DNA from: Morganella psychrotolerans
GTDB taxonomy: Bacteria > Pseudomonadota > Gammaproteobacteria > Enterobacterales > Enterobacteriaceae
Length of the DNA: 64,000 nucleotides
Assembly (NCBI RefSeq): GCF_001676055.1
Contig: NZ_LZEX01000045.1
Span: forward strand, 124,001 to 188,000
Reading direction: 5' to 3'
The position numbers were made by a program, and so were the translations under genes. This document shows positions 28,405 to 39,925 of this stretch, piece by piece. The notes beneath the pieces are model-generated. The model ran no database searches, was not told the origin of the DNA, and saw nothing but the letters and a program-made list of their open reading frames with translations. Within the stretch, counting starts at the first letter, position 1, and every line of letters begins with the position of its first letter.

Positions 28405-29583
28405 ATGTCCGAACTGACCACGCCGGATGCCTGCGAAACAGGCTCCGCAGCTATTTATCCTGAAAAAATCAACGGTAAAATTAATTTACTCGACCTGACC
28501 CGTAAAGAAATGCGCCAGTTCTTCGCTGATATGGGCGAAAAACCGTTTCGTGCCGATCAGGTAATGAAATGGATTTACCACTATTGCTATGATGATTTCG
28601 ATCTGATGACCGACATCAACAAAGTTCTGCGCACCAAACTGAAAGCGATGGCGGAAATCCGTGCGCCGGAAGTTTCAGAAGAGCAGCGCTCGTCGGACGG
28701 CACCATAAAATGGGCTATCCGTGTCGGGGGACAGGAAGTTGAAACCGTGTATATCCCGGAAGATGACCGCGCAACACTGTGTGTTTCTTCTCAGGTCGGC
28801 TGTGCGCTGGAGTGTACATTCTGCTCAACGGCACAACAGGGTTTTAACCGCAATCTGCGGGTATCCGAAATTATCGGTCAGGTCTGGCGGGCGGCAAAAA
28901 TTATTGGTTCCCTGAAATCCAGCGGGCGTCGTCCGATTACCAACGTGGTGATGATGGGAATGGGTGAACCATTGCTTAACCTGACACATGTTGTCCCTGC
29001 GATGGAAATCATGCTGGATGACTTTGGTTTTGGTCTGTCCAAGCGGCGTGTGACAATCTCCACATCCGGTGTCGTCCCGGCGCTGGATAAACTGGGCGAT
29101 ATGATTGATGTGGCACTGGCAATTTCTCTGCATGCACCGACAGACGATGTGCGTGATGAGCTCGTCCCTATCAATAAAAAATACAATATTGAAGCATTTT
29201 TGGCCTCTGTCCGCCTTTATCTGAGCAAATCCAATGCCAACAGCGGGCGGGTGACGGTTGAATACGTCATGCTGGATCATATTAATGACAGCACGGAGCA
29301 GGCGCATCAGCTGGCAGAATGCCTGAAGGATACGCCGAGTAAAATCAATCTGATCCCATGGAACCCGTTCCCGGGCGCACCATACGGACGCAGCTCCAAC
29401 AGCCGGATTGACCGCTTCGCAAAAGTCCTGATGGGGTACGGACTTACCACGATTGTGCGTAAGACCCGCGGTGATGATATTGATGCCGCCTGCGGTCAGT
29501 TAGCCGGCGATGTCATTGACCGCACGAAGCGGACACTGAAAAAACGCATGGCAGGTGAACCAATTGCTGTTAAGGCAGTCTGA
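28405..29583 (+). CDS. rlmN: Dual-specificity 23S rRNA/tRNA adenine-C2 methyltransferase
   Basis: 392 residues from ATG 28405 ([13 protein letters not shown]). The longer frame to 28327 has no ribosome-binding site or homology. Radical-SAM Cys are 133, 137 and 140 (CALECTFC). The second catalytic cysteine is Cys363 (AACGQL). It methylates C2 of A2503 in 23S rRNA and A37 in some tRNAs, and depends on a [4Fe-4S] cluster. It is followed by the pilW-like gene and rodZ, as in related genomes. Confidence 0.96.
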   Translation: MSELTTPDACETGSAAIYPEKINGKINLLDLTRKEMRQFFADMGEKPFRADQVMKWIYHYCYDDFDLMTDINKVLRTKLKAMAEIRAPEVSEEQRSSDGTIKWAIRVGGQEVETVYIPEDDRATLCVSSQVGCALECTFCSTAQQGFNRNLRVSEIIGQVWRAAKIIGSLKSSGRRPITNVVMMGMGEPLLNLTHVVPAMEIMLDDFGFGLSKRRVTISTSGVVPALDKLGDMIDVALAISLHAPTDDVRDELVPINKKYNIEAFLASVRLYLSKSNANSGRVTVEYVMLDHINDSTEQAHQLAECLKDTPSKINLIPWNPFPGAPYGRSSNSRIDRFAKVLMGYGLTTIVRKTRGDDIDAACGQLAGDVIDRTKRTLKKRMAGEPIAVKAV

Positions 29584-29595
29584 TATTAATATTAC

Positions 29596-29653
29596 GTAAC
29601 ACTCCCCGGGGGTTACTTACGATAAAATACCTGCCTCACCATAAAGGAGGCAG
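29596..29653 (+). promoter_or_regulatory. Palindrome and ribosome-site-sequestering hairpin before pilW-like gene
   Basis: A palindrome (GTAAC..CCCCGGGG..GTTAC, 29596-29616) follows the rlmN stop. Next, CTGCCTC (29631-29637) pairs with GAGGCAG (29647-29653), burying part of the perfect AAAGGAGG ribosome-binding site of the gene starting at 29655. The second hairpin could therefore lower or regulate its translation. Confidence 0.6.
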
Positions 29654-29654
29654 T

Positions 29655-30005
29655 ATGATAAGGACGTATTACCCCGGATTATTAGGATTAGTGCTGCTGG
29701 CAGGATGCCGGACTGCACCGGTTACGCAGGCACCGCTGACAGCGGTAAATACGCGGCTGGCGCTGGGAGAGGCCTATCTTCATGCCGGACATTATGATGC
29801 TGCACGTTATCATTATGACCGGGTATTGAAGGTACAATCGCAGCATACCGTGGCTCTGACCGGAATGGCGCTGGCAGCAAAATGCGATCAGCAACCTGAA
29901 ATTGCGGAAAAATACCTAAATTTAGCCGTGAATTCCCCGTCAGGCAGTGATACTGTGGTACAGTACGTTTCGGCCTATTCGTGTTTGCCGGATAACAGCT
30001 TGTAA
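29655..30005 (+). CDS. Short PilW-like TPR lipoprotein
   Basis: 116 residues. The lipobox LLAGC (Cys18) follows a short signal peptide. The rest contains about two TPR-like helical pairs (LALGEAYLHAGHYDAARYHYDRVL). Position between rlmN and rodZ is that of pilW, whose product is normally about 250 residues with several TPRs and helps type IV pilus secretin assembly. This one stops after two repeats, and the downstream bases before rodZ show no continuation in another frame. No pilus genes are in the window. It is probably a shrunken relic or a divergent small lipoprotein. Confidence 0.6.
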   Translation: MIRTYYPGLLGLVLLAGCRTAPVTQAPLTAVNTRLALGEAYLHAGHYDAARYHYDRVLKVQSQHTVALTGMALAAKCDQQPEIAEKYLNLAVNSPSGSDTVVQYVSAYSCLPDNSL

Positions 30006-30136
30006 AACAACATAAAACAGATGTGGTTTTCAGCGTTATTTTGTCATTAATGGTACGTCGGAATACGGAACTTAGGTGCGTGGAGTGGCTGACTCCGCGC
30101 TTTCTCGTAACCAGAACTGCTTGTGTCCTGAAACTC

Positions 30137-31105
30137 ATGAATAATTCGCAATCTCAAGATAATATTCAACTCTCTCTTGGTCAATTCTTAACACAACGTC
30201 GGGAACAACTTCAGTTATCACGGGAAACAGTAGCAGACAGGTTATGCCTTAAGCTGACAACAGTGCGTGAAATTGAAGAAGATGCACTGAAAGAAACTAA
30301 TCCGACCTTTATCCGTGGCTACGTCCGTACTTATGCAAAATTACTGCAGATCCCTGAAGCAGAAATTATGCCGTATCTCGACAAAATTGCACCGGCGCAG
30401 ATGACGAAAGTCCAGCCGATGAAAAGTGTGTCTATGGGCCGTCAGCGCAAAAAACGCGAAGGCTGGCTGATGAAGTTTACCTGGCTTGTGCTGCTGGTTG
30501 TTATTGCGCTCGTCGGGCTGTGGTGGTGGCAGCAATATCAGGCACAGCAGGCCGATCTCCGCTCGCTTGCACAGCAAAATGATGTCACAGTCAATCCTCC
30601 TGCAAGTGCAGAACATACGCTGCCTGACAATATTGAACCGCCGGTACAGAATACCCCGCCGGTTGAAAGCACTCCGCCGGTTCCGGTTGCATCTGCTAAT
30701 GCCAATACCGCGGCTCAGGAATTGTCGGCGGCAACCCCGCAGGAACAGGCTGTTGACAGCAGTAAAATTGTGCCGTTACCGGGCAGTAATCGTGTCCCGC
30801 CGGTTGTAGACCGGGCTGCCGGCAGTGAAGGTGATTCCGCTGCTGTGGCACTGACACAAAACGGACTGGTTCTGACATTTAAAAATGCCTGCTGGCTGGA
30901 AGTCTCGGACAATAAAGGCACAAAAATATTCAGTGGTACCAAACAGAAAGGCGATACTCTGGAATTTGCAGGGGCGGAACCTTATCGTCTGAAAATCGGT
31001 GCACCGGCTTCAGTGGACGTTCAGTTTAAAGGCGAAGTGGTTGATATGAGCCGTTTTATCCGGGCTAACCGGGTCGCAAATCTGACCTTACCAAAAGCAG
31101 AATAA
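30137..31105 (+). CDS. rodZ: Cytoskeletal protein RodZ
   Basis: 322 residues from ATG 30137 (MNNSQSQDN). The N-terminal Cro-type helix-turn-helix (about 12-75, ETVADRLCLKLTTVREIEED) binds MreB; a basic juxtamembrane segment (RQRKKREGWLMKF) precedes the single membrane helix (about 117-135); then a Pro/Thr/Asn-rich linker and a C-terminal periplasmic DUF4115 domain (CWLEVSDNKGTKIF, YRLKIGAP). It links MreB to the elongasome and shapes rods. It heads the rodZ-ispG-hisS-yfgM-bamB-der cluster. Confidence 0.95.
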   Translation: MNNSQSQDNIQLSLGQFLTQRREQLQLSRETVADRLCLKLTTVREIEEDALKETNPTFIRGYVRTYAKLLQIPEAEIMPYLDKIAPAQMTKVQPMKSVSMGRQRKKREGWLMKFTWLVLLVVIALVGLWWWQQYQAQQADLRSLAQQNDVTVNPPASAEHTLPDNIEPPVQNTPPVESTPPVPVASANANTAAQELSAATPQEQAVDSSKIVPLPGSNRVPPVVDRAAGSEGDSAAVALTQNGLVLTFKNACWLEVSDNKGTKIFSGTKQKGDTLEFAGAEPYRLKIGAPASVDVQFKGEVVDMSRFIRANRVANLTLPKAE

Positions 31106-31190
31106 TAAAATTTTTCATCTGTAATTTTTACAATAAATTTAATTAACACAGCAATGATTGAGGATACAAGGATGTTCCGGAGAAATAATT

Positions 31191-32315
31191 ATGCACAGTG
31201 AATCCCCGATAAAGAGACGCAAATCCACACGGATATATGTGGGTAATGTGCCGGTCGGTGATGGCGCACCTATCGCGGTGCAGTCAATGACAAACACCCG
31301 GACAACGGATGTTGATGCGACGGTTCGTCAGATTAAAGCGCTGGAGCGCGTCGGTGTTGATATCGTTCGTGTTTCTGTGCCGACAATGGATGCAGCTGAA
31401 GCCTTTAAGTTAATTAAGCAGCAGGTTTCTGTGCCGCTGGTGGCAGATATTCATTTTGATTACCGTATCGCGCTGAAAGTGGCGGAATACGGTGTCGATT
31501 GTCTGCGGATAAACCCCGGGAATATCGGCAGCGAAGAACGCATCCGTCAGGTAGTGGATTGCGCACGCCATTATAATATCCCTATCCGTATCGGGGTGAA
31601 CGGCGGCTCTCTGGAAAAAGATATTCAGGAAAAATACGGCGAGCCGACGCCGGAAGCGCTGGTGGAATCCGCTATGCGCCATGTGGATATTCTCGATCGC
31701 CTGAATTTCGATCAGTTTAAAATCAGTGTAAAAGCCTCTGATGTATTTTTGGCAGTGGGTGCATACCGGCTGCTGGCGAAAAAAATAGACCAGCCGCTGC
31801 ATCTGGGTATTACAGAAGCAGGCGGTGCGCGGGCAGGATCAGTGAAGTCAGCTATCGGCCTGGGATTACTGCTCTCTGAGGGAATTGGCGATACACTGCG
31901 GATCTCACTGGCGGCGGATCCTGTCGAAGAAGTGAAAGTCGGGTTTGATATTCTTAAATCGCTGCGGATCCGTTCACGCGGTATTAATTTTATCGCCTGT
32001 CCGACCTGTTCACGTCAGGAATTTGATGTGATCGGCACCGTTAATGCGCTGGAACAGCGTCTGGAAGATATTCTGACGCCGATGGATATCTCTATTATCG
32101 GCTGTGTGGTCAATGGTCCGGGTGAGGCGGAAGTCTCAACTCTGGGTGTGACCGGCGCGAAAACGCGCAGCGGTTTTTATGAAGATGGTATCCGCCAGAA
32201 AGAGCGCCTGGATAATACGGATATGATTGACCAGCTTGAGGCAAAAATTCGCGCGAAAGCGGCAATGCTGGATAAAAGTAACCGAATTGCCATTAATCTG
32301 GTCGATAAAGAGTAA
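31191..32315 (+). CDS. ispG: 4-hydroxy-3-methylbut-2-enyl diphosphate synthase (flavodoxin)
   Basis: 374 residues from ATG 31191 ([18 protein letters not shown]), which aligns with the usual start. The upstream extension is not homologous. The [4Fe-4S] ligands are Cys270 and Cys273 ([10 protein letters not shown]), Cys305 and Glu312 (GCVVNGPGE). It catalyses the penultimate step of the MEP isoprenoid route. Ribosome-binding site CGGAGAAA. It depends on Fe-S supply from the isc operon. A terminator follows. Confidence 0.97.
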   Translation: MHSESPIKRRKSTRIYVGNVPVGDGAPIAVQSMTNTRTTDVDATVRQIKALERVGVDIVRVSVPTMDAAEAFKLIKQQVSVPLVADIHFDYRIALKVAEYGVDCLRINPGNIGSEERIRQVVDCARHYNIPIRIGVNGGSLEKDIQEKYGEPTPEALVESAMRHVDILDRLNFDQFKISVKASDVFLAVGAYRLLAKKIDQPLHLGITEAGGARAGSVKSAIGLGLLLSEGIGDTLRISLAADPVEEVKVGFDILKSLRIRSRGINFIACPTCSRQEFDVIGTVNALEQRLEDILTPMDISIIGCVVNGPGEAEVSTLGVTGAKTRSGFYEDGIRQKERLDNTDMIDQLEAKIRAKAAMLDKSNRIAINLVDKE

Positions 32316-32321
32316 TAACTG

Positions 32322-32350
32322 ACCGGTTCATTGTATAATGAACCGGTTTT
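32322..32350 (+). terminator. Rho-independent terminator of ispG
   Basis: ACCGGTTCATT (32322-32332) pairs perfectly with AATGAACCGGT (32337-32347) and is followed by TTTAAG. The T tract is short, but the 11-bp stem is strong. It separates ispG from hisS. Confidence 0.75.
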
Positions 32351-32438
32351 AAGACGATATATCGGTCTCCCGATATTGCGCCCGCTCTGGGTCGCTTTTA
32401 TAATCGGTAACATATTTCATTGAGTTAAGAGAACTAAC

Positions 32439-33716
32439 GTGGCCAAAAATATCCAAGCCATTCGTGGTATGAATGATTATCTGCCTGCTGATACGATTGT
32501 CTGGCAGCGCATTGAAAGCACGCTCAAACGTATTCTGACAAATTACGGGATCAGTGAAATTCGCACACCGATTGTCGAGCACACCCCGCTGTTTCAGCGC
32601 GCCATCGGCGAAGTCACTGATGTTGTTGAAAAAGAAATGTATTCTTTTCAGGATCGTGGTGATGAAAGTTTAACGCTGCGTCCTGAAGGAACAGCGGGCT
32701 GTGTTCGTGCAGGTATTGAGCGCGGATTACTGTATAACCAGGAACAGCGCCTCTGGTATATCGGGCCGATGTTCCGTTATGAGCGCCCGCAGAAAGGCCG
32801 CTACCGCCAGTTTCATCAGTTGGGGGCGGAAATTTTCGGACTGAGTGGTCCTGATATTGATGCTGAGCTGATTATGATGACCGCCCGCTGGTGGCGTGAA
32901 CTGGGTATCGCAGAACATGTTACACTGGAGCTGAACTCTATCGGTTCGCTGCAGGCACGCGCAAAGTACCGCGAAGCGCTGGTTGCATTCCTGGAGCAGC
33001 ACAAAGAAAAACTGGATGAAGACTGTAAGCGCCGGATGTACACCAATCCGCTGCGCGTACTGGACTCCAAAGATCAGGGTGTGCAGACGCTCCTGAATGA
33101 CGCACCTGAACTGTTTGATTATCTGGATGAAGAGTCAAAAATCCACTTTGATGGTTTGCGTGCCATTCTGGATGCCGCCGGTATTAAATACCGCGTTAAT
33201 CAGCGTCTGGTCCGTGGTCTTGATTATTATAACCGCACCGTGTTTGAGTGGGTGACAACCGCACTTGGCGCGCAGGGCACTGTATGTGCCGGCGGGCGTT
33301 ACGACGGGCTGGTTGAACAGCTCGGCGGTCACAATACACCGGCAGTCGGTTTTGCGATGGGGCTGGAGCGTATGGTACTGCTGGTTCAGGAGGTTAATCC
33401 TGATTTTGTGAAAGACACCGCAGTCACAGATGTTTATCTGGCATCTTTCGGTGACGGCAGCCAGGTGGCAGCCATGTTGCTGGCAGAGCAGATCCGCGAC
33501 AGCTTACCCGGTGTCCGCATTATGACTAACTACGGCGGCGGCAACTTTAAAAAACAGTTAGGCCGTGCTGATAAAAACGGCGCACGCATCGCGCTGATTT
33601 TGGGTGAAGATGAAATCGCCAACGGAACAGTGACAGTGAAAGAACTGGCTACCGGTGAGCAACAGACGCTGGCACAGAGCGGGTTATCTGCCCGTCTGAG
33701 CGAACTTTTAGGTTAA
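32439..33716 (+). CDS. hisS: Histidyl-tRNA synthetase
   Basis: 425 residues with a GTG start (GTGGCCAAAAAT). Class-II motifs are present: motif 2 [18 protein letters not shown], the histidine-specific [13 protein letters not shown], and motif 3 GFAMGLERM, followed by a C-terminal anticodon-binding domain. It charges tRNA-His. It lies 10 bases upstream of yfgM. Confidence 0.98.
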   Translation: MAKNIQAIRGMNDYLPADTIVWQRIESTLKRILTNYGISEIRTPIVEHTPLFQRAIGEVTDVVEKEMYSFQDRGDESLTLRPEGTAGCVRAGIERGLLYNQEQRLWYIGPMFRYERPQKGRYRQFHQLGAEIFGLSGPDIDAELIMMTARWWRELGIAEHVTLELNSIGSLQARAKYREALVAFLEQHKEKLDEDCKRRMYTNPLRVLDSKDQGVQTLLNDAPELFDYLDEESKIHFDGLRAILDAAGIKYRVNQRLVRGLDYYNRTVFEWVTTALGAQGTVCAGGRYDGLVEQLGGHNTPAVGFAMGLERMVLLVQEVNPDFVKDTAVTDVYLASFGDGSQVAAMLLAEQIRDSLPGVRIMTNYGGGNFKKQLGRADKNGARIALILGEDEIANGTVTVKELATGEQQTLAQSGLSARLSELLG

Positions 33717-33726
33717 GGAGAGACGC

Positions 33727-34344
33727 GTGGAAGTCTATACCACAGAAAATGAACAGGTATCAGTGCTGAAGAATTTCTTTGTTGAAAACGGCAAAGCGAT
33801 TGCGGCAGGATTGATCATCGGTATCGGCGGTATTGTCGGCTGGAATTACTATCAGTCTCATCAGGTCACTCAGTTACAGGATGCAGCCGTTGCGTACGAA
33901 GCGGCGACTGTGGTGAAGGGGACGGCAGAAGAGCAGTTAACCCGTCTGAAATTATTTGCAAAAGAAGCCAATAATACCTATGGCGCTTTTGCCGGTCTTG
34001 ATTTGGCTCAGAAATCAGTTGAAAGCAATGATTTACCGGGTGCTGAAGCAGCACTGACCGCGGCATTGCCGAAAGCAGATAATGAAGAGTTAAAAGATCT
34101 TATTAACGCACGTCTGGCCCGCGTTCAGCTGGGTCAGGGAAATGCAGATGCCGCGCTGAGTACCGCCGGTAATATTAAAGGGAAAGGCTGGGCGGCTTAC
34201 GCGCAGGATATCCGTGGCGATGCCCTGTTACATAAAGGGGATGTGAAAGGCGCGCAGGAAGCCTACACCACAGGTATTCAGAGTGAAGGTGCCGGGACTA
34301 TCAAATCCGTTATGACATTTAAACTCGATAACTTAGCCGGGTGA
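33727..34344 (+). CDS. yfgM: Inner-membrane TPR protein YfgM
   Basis: 205 residues with a GTG start and a GGAG ribosome-binding site. One membrane helix at about 22-40 (AAGLIIGIGGIVGW) follows a short cytoplasmic part (EVYTTENEQVSVLKNFF); the periplasmic part contains TPR-like helices. YfgM associates with PpiD at the Sec translocon and influences periplasmic chaperone traffic and Rcs signalling in E. coli. It precedes bamB by 14 bases, the usual order. Confidence 0.95.
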   Translation: MEVYTTENEQVSVLKNFFVENGKAIAAGLIIGIGGIVGWNYYQSHQVTQLQDAAVAYEAATVVKGTAEEQLTRLKLFAKEANNTYGAFAGLDLAQKSVESNDLPGAEAALTAALPKADNEELKDLINARLARVQLGQGNADAALSTAGNIKGKGWAAYAQDIRGDALLHKGDVKGAQEAYTTGIQSEGAGTIKSVMTFKLDNLAG

Positions 34345-34358
34345 GAGGACTACTAATA

Positions 34359-35531
34359 ATGCAACTGCGTAAAACACTCCTGGTTGGTTTCGTTGCTTCT
34401 GTACTGCTGGCAGGTTGTTCAAGTGAGACAGATACCATTGTGATGTCACCATTGCCGGAGGTTGCGAATCAGTTCTCGCCACAGACCGTGTGGGATAAAT
34501 CCGTCGGTAACGGTATCGGAAAATATTATTCACATCTTTCACCGGCCTGGGAAGGATCAACTGTCTATGCCGCTGATCGCAACGGTCTGGTAAAAGCGCT
34601 GGATGTTGATTCAGGTGTTGAAATCTGGTCAGTCGATCTGGCAGAAAAAACCGGCTTTTTGTCATCCAATCTTTCGGCGATGCTGTCCGGTGGTCTGACC
34701 GTTTCCGGCGAACATCTTTATGTCGGTACAGAGCGCGGTGCACTGATTGCACTGAACACCAACAATGGTGAGCTTGCCTGGACACAAAATGCCGGTGGTG
34801 AAGTACTTTCCCGTCCGGTAGTCAGTGATGGTCTGGTTCTGGTTCATACCGGGAACGGTCTGTTACAGGCATTCGATACAGCATCCGGCGAATCCCGCTG
34901 GAGCCTGAATCTGGATACGCCAAGCCTGTCTGTCCGCGGTGAATCTGCTCCGGCAATCTCTACCGGTGCGGCAATTGTCGGCGGCGATAACGGGCGCGTC
35001 AGTGCGGTTATGCTGAACCAGGGTCAGTTAATCTGGCAACAGCGGATCTCTATGACAACCGGCACCACTGAAATCAGCCGTCTGAATGATGTGGACATGA
35101 CACCAATTATTGCCGATGGCCGTGTTTACGCTATCGCGTATAATGGTAATCTTGTCTCCATGGATATGCGCAGTGGTCAGATCCTGTGGAAACGCGATTT
35201 CGGCTCAGTCAATGAAATGGTGCTGGATGGTGATTCACTTTATGTTATTGACCAGAATGACAATATTTATGCTATCCGCGCAGCGGACGGGGTAACATTG
35301 TGGTCACAGGATAAATTGCAGCACCGCAACCTTTCTGCGCCTGAAGTCTTTAATGGTTATCTGGTGACCGGTGATGCCGAAGGTTATCTCCACTGGTTAG
35401 ATACCAGTAACGGACAGTTTGTTGCACAAAATAAACTGGACAGCTCCGGCATTTTCGCCCGTCCGTCAATTGCCGGTGATAAACTGATGGTACAGACCCG
35501 TGATGGTCGTCTGTATCTGCTCCGCCGCTGA
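34359..35531 (+). CDS. bamB: Outer-membrane assembly lipoprotein BamB
   Basis: 390 residues from ATG 34359 (MQLRKTLLVGF), preceded by GAGAGGA. The longer frame to 34341 overlaps yfgM and lacks a site. The lipobox is LLAGC (Cys20), and Ser-Ser follow, so it goes to the outer membrane. The rest is an eight-bladed beta propeller with repeated W-x(4) blades (for example VEIWSVDL, GELAWTQN, GESRWSLN, GQILWKRD). It works with BamA in outer-membrane protein insertion. Confidence 0.96.
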   Translation: MQLRKTLLVGFVASVLLAGCSSETDTIVMSPLPEVANQFSPQTVWDKSVGNGIGKYYSHLSPAWEGSTVYAADRNGLVKALDVDSGVEIWSVDLAEKTGFLSSNLSAMLSGGLTVSGEHLYVGTERGALIALNTNNGELAWTQNAGGEVLSRPVVSDGLVLVHTGNGLLQAFDTASGESRWSLNLDTPSLSVRGESAPAISTGAAIVGGDNGRVSAVMLNQGQLIWQQRISMTTGTTEISRLNDVDMTPIIADGRVYAIAYNGNLVSMDMRSGQILWKRDFGSVNEMVLDGDSLYVIDQNDNIYAIRAADGVTLWSQDKLQHRNLSAPEVFNGYLVTGDAEGYLHWLDTSNGQFVAQNKLDSSGIFARPSIAGDKLMVQTRDGRLYLLRR

Positions 35532-35594
35532 CAGAGATACTCTGTTTCCGGTGTAACCTCAGCGGGTCAGTAATCCCGCAGAGGGGATCCATTG

Positions 35595-35627
35595 ACGGCT
35601 CCTGAATGACAGGAGCCGTTTCGTCTT
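35595..35627 (+). terminator. Rho-independent terminator of bamB
   Basis: ACGGCTCCTG (35595-35604) pairs with CAGGAGCCGT (35610-35619), followed by TTCGTCTTT. It separates bamB from der. Confidence 0.75.
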
Positions 35628-35679
35628 TAATCTCCTGCATACGTCAGGGGATTTTTCAGTGTTATGAGGCAGTAAAAGC

Positions 35680-37179
35680 ATGGTACCTGTCGTTGCTCTG
35701 GTCGGACGTCCCAATGTAGGGAAGTCCACGTTATTCAACCGCTTAACGCGTACGCGCGATGCGTTGGTTGCTGATTTTCCCGGCCTGACGCGGGATCGTA
35801 AATACGGTCGCGCAGAAGTTGACGGGCAGGAATTTATTATTATTGATACCGGTGGTATTGACGGTGCGGAAGAAGGCATTGAAACACACATGGCGGCACA
35901 ATCGTTATTAGCGATTGAAGAAGCGGATATTGTGCTGTTTCTGGTGGATGCCCGCGCGGGTATGATGCCGGCGGATATGGCTATCGCCAAACATTTGCGC
36001 AGTCGTGATAACAAAACGACGTTTGCTGTGGCAAATAAAATCGACGGTATCGATCAGGATCAGGCGCTGGGTGAATTCTACAGCCTGGGTCTGGGTGAGG
36101 TGATGCCGATTGCCGCATCACATGGTCGTGGTGTAAACCAGTTAATCAGCCGTTCACTGATCCCGTTTTATGGTGAGCCTGAAAGTGAAGACGGGCGCGA
36201 ATTAACGGAAGAAGAAGCAAACGCTGCTTACTGGGCAGAGCAGGAAGCGCAAACGGAAGCCGCTGAAGCGAAGCTGGAAGAAGATGATAACTTCAACCCG
36301 GTTGATCAGCCGATTAAACTGGCGATTGTCGGGCGTCCGAATGTCGGAAAATCCACGCTGACCAACCGTATCCTCGGTGAAGATCGTGTGGTGGTATTTG
36401 ATATGCCGGGCACCACGCGCGACAGTATCTATATTCCGATGGAGCGTGATGGCCGCGAGTATGTCCTTATTGATACTGCCGGTGTGCGCAAACGCGGAAA
36501 AGTAACTGAAACAGTTGAAAAATTCTCCGTTATCAAAACATTGAAAGCGATTGAAGATGCCAACGTGGTGTTACTGGTTATTGATGCCCGTGAAGGGATT
36601 TCAGACCAGGATCTGTCGCTGCTGGGCTTTATCCTGAATGCCGGTCGCTCTCTGGTGCTTGCTGTCAATAAATGGGACGGTATGAGCGCAGAAGATCGTG
36701 ATCATGTTAAAGATATGCTGGAACTGCGCCTGGGTTTTGTGGATTTTGCCCGTATTCACTTTATTTCAGCGCTGCACGGCAGTGGTGTCGGTAATTTATT
36801 TGACTCTGTCCGTGAAGCGTATGATTGCGCAACCCGTCGTGTCAGTACCGCGTTAGTTACCCGCATTATGAAAATGGCAGAAGATGATCATCAGCCGCCG
36901 CTTGTCCGCGGACGCCGCGTGAAACTGAAATATGCACACGCAGGGGGATATAACCCGCCTATTATTGTTATCCACGGTAACCAGGTCAGTGATTTACCTG
37001 ATGGCTATAAACGCTATCTGATGAACTACTTCCGCCAGTCGCTGAAAGTGATGGGTACGCCTATCCGCATTCAGTTTAAAGAGGGTGAGAACCCGTTTGC
37101 GGATAAAAAGAATACCCTGACGGCAAGCCAGTTGCGTAAACGTAAACGTCTGCTGTCACACATCAAAAAAGGGCATTAA
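35680..37179 (+). CDS. der: Ribosome assembly GTPase Der (EngA)
   Basis: 499 residues. Two tandem Era-like GTPase domains have P-loops [12 protein letters not shown] (near 8-19) and [12 protein letters not shown] (near 216-227), each with DxxG (DTGG, DTAG) and NKxD (NKID, NKWD). A C-terminal KH-like domain follows and an acidic linker (about 175-210) joins the G domains. It is required for 50S maturation. A bidirectional-looking terminator follows. Confidence 0.98.
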   Translation: MVPVVALVGRPNVGKSTLFNRLTRTRDALVADFPGLTRDRKYGRAEVDGQEFIIIDTGGIDGAEEGIETHMAAQSLLAIEEADIVLFLVDARAGMMPADMAIAKHLRSRDNKTTFAVANKIDGIDQDQALGEFYSLGLGEVMPIAASHGRGVNQLISRSLIPFYGEPESEDGRELTEEEANAAYWAEQEAQTEAAEAKLEEDDNFNPVDQPIKLAIVGRPNVGKSTLTNRILGEDRVVVFDMPGTTRDSIYIPMERDGREYVLIDTAGVRKRGKVTETVEKFSVIKTLKAIEDANVVLLVIDAREGISDQDLSLLGFILNAGRSLVLAVNKWDGMSAEDRDHVKDMLELRLGFVDFARIHFISALHGSGVGNLFDSVREAYDCATRRVSTALVTRIMKMAEDDHQPPLVRGRRVKLKYAHAGGYNPPIIVIHGNQVSDLPDGYKRYLMNYFRQSLKVMGTPIRIQFKEGENPFADKKNTLTASQLRKRKRLLSHIKKGH

Positions 37180-37203
37180 TTCGCCCTGTTGAAAATCCGG
37201 AAA

Positions 37204-37230
37204 AACCCGCACCAGAATGCGGGTTTTTTT
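37204..37230. terminator. Terminator between der and the protease gene
   Basis: AACCCGCA (37204-37211) and TGCGGGTT (37218-37225) form an 8-bp stem followed by seven T on the plus strand and AAAAA on the other side (giving T in the minus direction). It can serve both der and the convergent protease gene. Confidence 0.85.
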
Positions 37231-37237
37231 GTGTCCG

Positions 37238-38359
37238 CTATATCTGCGGATTCAGTCCCACCGCATCCCAGGCATTGAGTAAAATATCGGCAACATCATC
37301 GCCGTAGTTATCCCGTGCAATCCGTACCGTTTCGCGGGCAAACGTCAGGAAATCACACTCAGGCGGCAGGTTTGCGTGGCGCAGGGTATCAAACCAGACT
37401 TGTCCGGCAACTTCCCAGCTATAGCCTCCCAGCGCGGTGGCAAAATGATAAAAAGCATGGTTGGGTATTCCTGAGTAACGGTGGACGCCACCATTATCAT
37501 TTTCGGCATTATCAGGCAGTTCAATATAGTCGCGCATGTGTGAAATCTGCTTGTCTCTCCCGATAGCCGGATGGTTATAGGCGCTTCCCGGAGCAGAGAG
37601 AGAGCGTAACGCCTTAATACCACTGCTTTTTGTGAATAATGTCCGCCCGATAGACCAGTCACCCTCATGGCTTTTGTGTTGCTGCTGATAATGCGCCAGC
37701 ATCACAGTAAACACATCGCAAACAGATTCATTCAGTGCGCCGGATTGCCTGCTGTACGTCAGCGGAGAGAGGTGATCAATTACGGCATGACCGTATTCGT
37801 GAGTAGCAATATCGAGTTGTGCGAAACTCATAAACAGGGGAGAACTGCTGGTTATGAGATCGCCCGCACCAAAGACAAGATGTGTGCCGTTCCAGAATGC
37901 GTTGCAGTAACCCCTGCCGTAATGGGTCATTGCGGATATTGTCGCATTATGGTTATCAAAGGATCCATAATCAAAGACATCGGCAAAAAAAGTATAAATT
38001 ATCTCAAGATATTCAAACATATTGTCGGTGTCAGCATCACTTTTGATGGTGGTTGTGTACTGCGGATTTTTTGCTTTTTTATCTTCGCGGTAATAAAGGT
38101 CAGGGACGACTGTCATATTTTTGAGATGAATAACACGCCGGTGAGCAGCCGGCGGGTTATCAGCAGATCTTTTTTCAGCGGGATAACCCGGCTCGGATAA
38201 GGCCGGGTTATCGTCAGAGCGGCTGTGTTTATCCAACAAGAGTTGAATGTGCTGATAACAAAGCCTGGCATCTTCAGGATTATTATCATGAGCCAGGCGA
38301 TTTTTCATGATCCAGGGCGGTAAAAAAGTGTAATTGGGGCGGTGTGTATTTAAAGACAT
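37238..38359 (-). CDS. Protealysin-type thermolysin-family metalloprotease
   Basis: 373 residues, no signal peptide. Residues 10-20 carry the FLPPW motif, typical of the short propeptides of protealysin-like M4 peptidases. Zinc ligands are in HEYGH (187-191) with the third ligand Glu211 in GALNES. The catalytic His is His293 in DNGGVHRYSGIPNH. The chain length and the missing signal peptide fit protealysin from Serratia, which is implicated in invasion of host cells. I looked for a neighbouring emfourin (M4 inhibitor) gene, usual in that family, and see none on either side. It is convergent with der and lies upstream of hemF in the same orientation. Confidence 0.88.
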   Translation of the reverse strand: MSLNTHRPNYTFLPPWIMKNRLAHDNNPEDARLCYQHIQLLLDKHSRSDDNPALSEPGYPAEKRSADNPPAAHRRVIHLKNMTVVPDLYYREDKKAKNPQYTTTIKSDADTDNMFEYLEIIYTFFADVFDYGSFDNHNATISAMTHYGRGYCNAFWNGTHLVFGAGDLITSSSPLFMSFAQLDIATHEYGHAVIDHLSPLTYSRQSGALNESVCDVFTVMLAHYQQQHKSHEGDWSIGRTLFTKSSGIKALRSLSAPGSAYNHPAIGRDKQISHMRDYIELPDNAENDNGGVHRYSGIPNHAFYHFATALGGYSWEVAGQVWFDTLRHANLPPECDFLTFARETVRIARDNYGDDVADILLNAWDAVGLNPQI

Positions 38360-38465
38360 AGCGTATCCTCCTGTTATCGGAAACGCTATTTTTGTGCAGA
38401 AAATTACTCACCGCAGCAGACTATCAGTCTGCTTTTTACTCAGTATACTGCGCTTGTCTGTCAGG

Positions 38466-39392
<927 letters not shown>

Positions 39393-39491
39393 CTACGCAC
39401 AAACTTTAGTATATCATTTTGTTTTTATAAGATACCGATCCCCGTTCCCGCCGGGGATTACGGGCAGCTAAACCGGCAAACAGGTGACAGT

Positions 39492-39923
39492 ATGGAAATC
39501 CGCACATTTGAGCAAAGTGACTTTGAAGAGGTCGCCGCACTCTGGGAACGTTGTGATATGGTCACGCCACCGGACGATCCGGAAACCGTGATTGAACGGA
39601 AAATGGCACATGACCCTGCGCTGTTTCTGGTGGCAGAGGTTACCGGCGAAGTGGTGGGCACACTGTTGGGCGGTTATGACGGTTACCGGGGTTATGCCTA
39701 TTATCTGGCAGTTCATCCTGAATTTCAGGGGCGCGGTATTGCTAATGCGATGATAACCCGGCTGGAAAAAAAACTCCTGGCGCGCGGATGTCCGCAACTG
39801 CTGGTGACTATTCCGGACGATAATACGGCGACACTGAGTATGTTTGATAAGCTGGCGTATGACGAGTGTCAGCAGGACAGCCTGACATACAGTAAACGTT
39901 TGATTACGGACCCGGAATATTAA
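39492..39923 (+). CDS. ypeA: GNAT acetyltransferase YpeA
   Basis: 143 residues from ATG 39492 ([14 protein letters not shown]). The longer frame to 39381 is rejected, as E. coli YpeA starts with the same motif. The acetyl-CoA loop is [14 protein letters not shown], with Val-His-Pro just before it. Substrate unknown. It ends 2 bases before the convergent BOF gene. Confidence 0.93.
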   Translation: MEIRTFEQSDFEEVAALWERCDMVTPPDDPETVIERKMAHDPALFLVAEVTGEVVGTLLGGYDGYRGYAYYLAVHPEFQGRGIANAMITRLEKKLLARGCPQLLVTIPDDNTATLSMFDKLAYDECQQDSLTYSKRLITDPEY

Positions 39924-39925
39924 CG

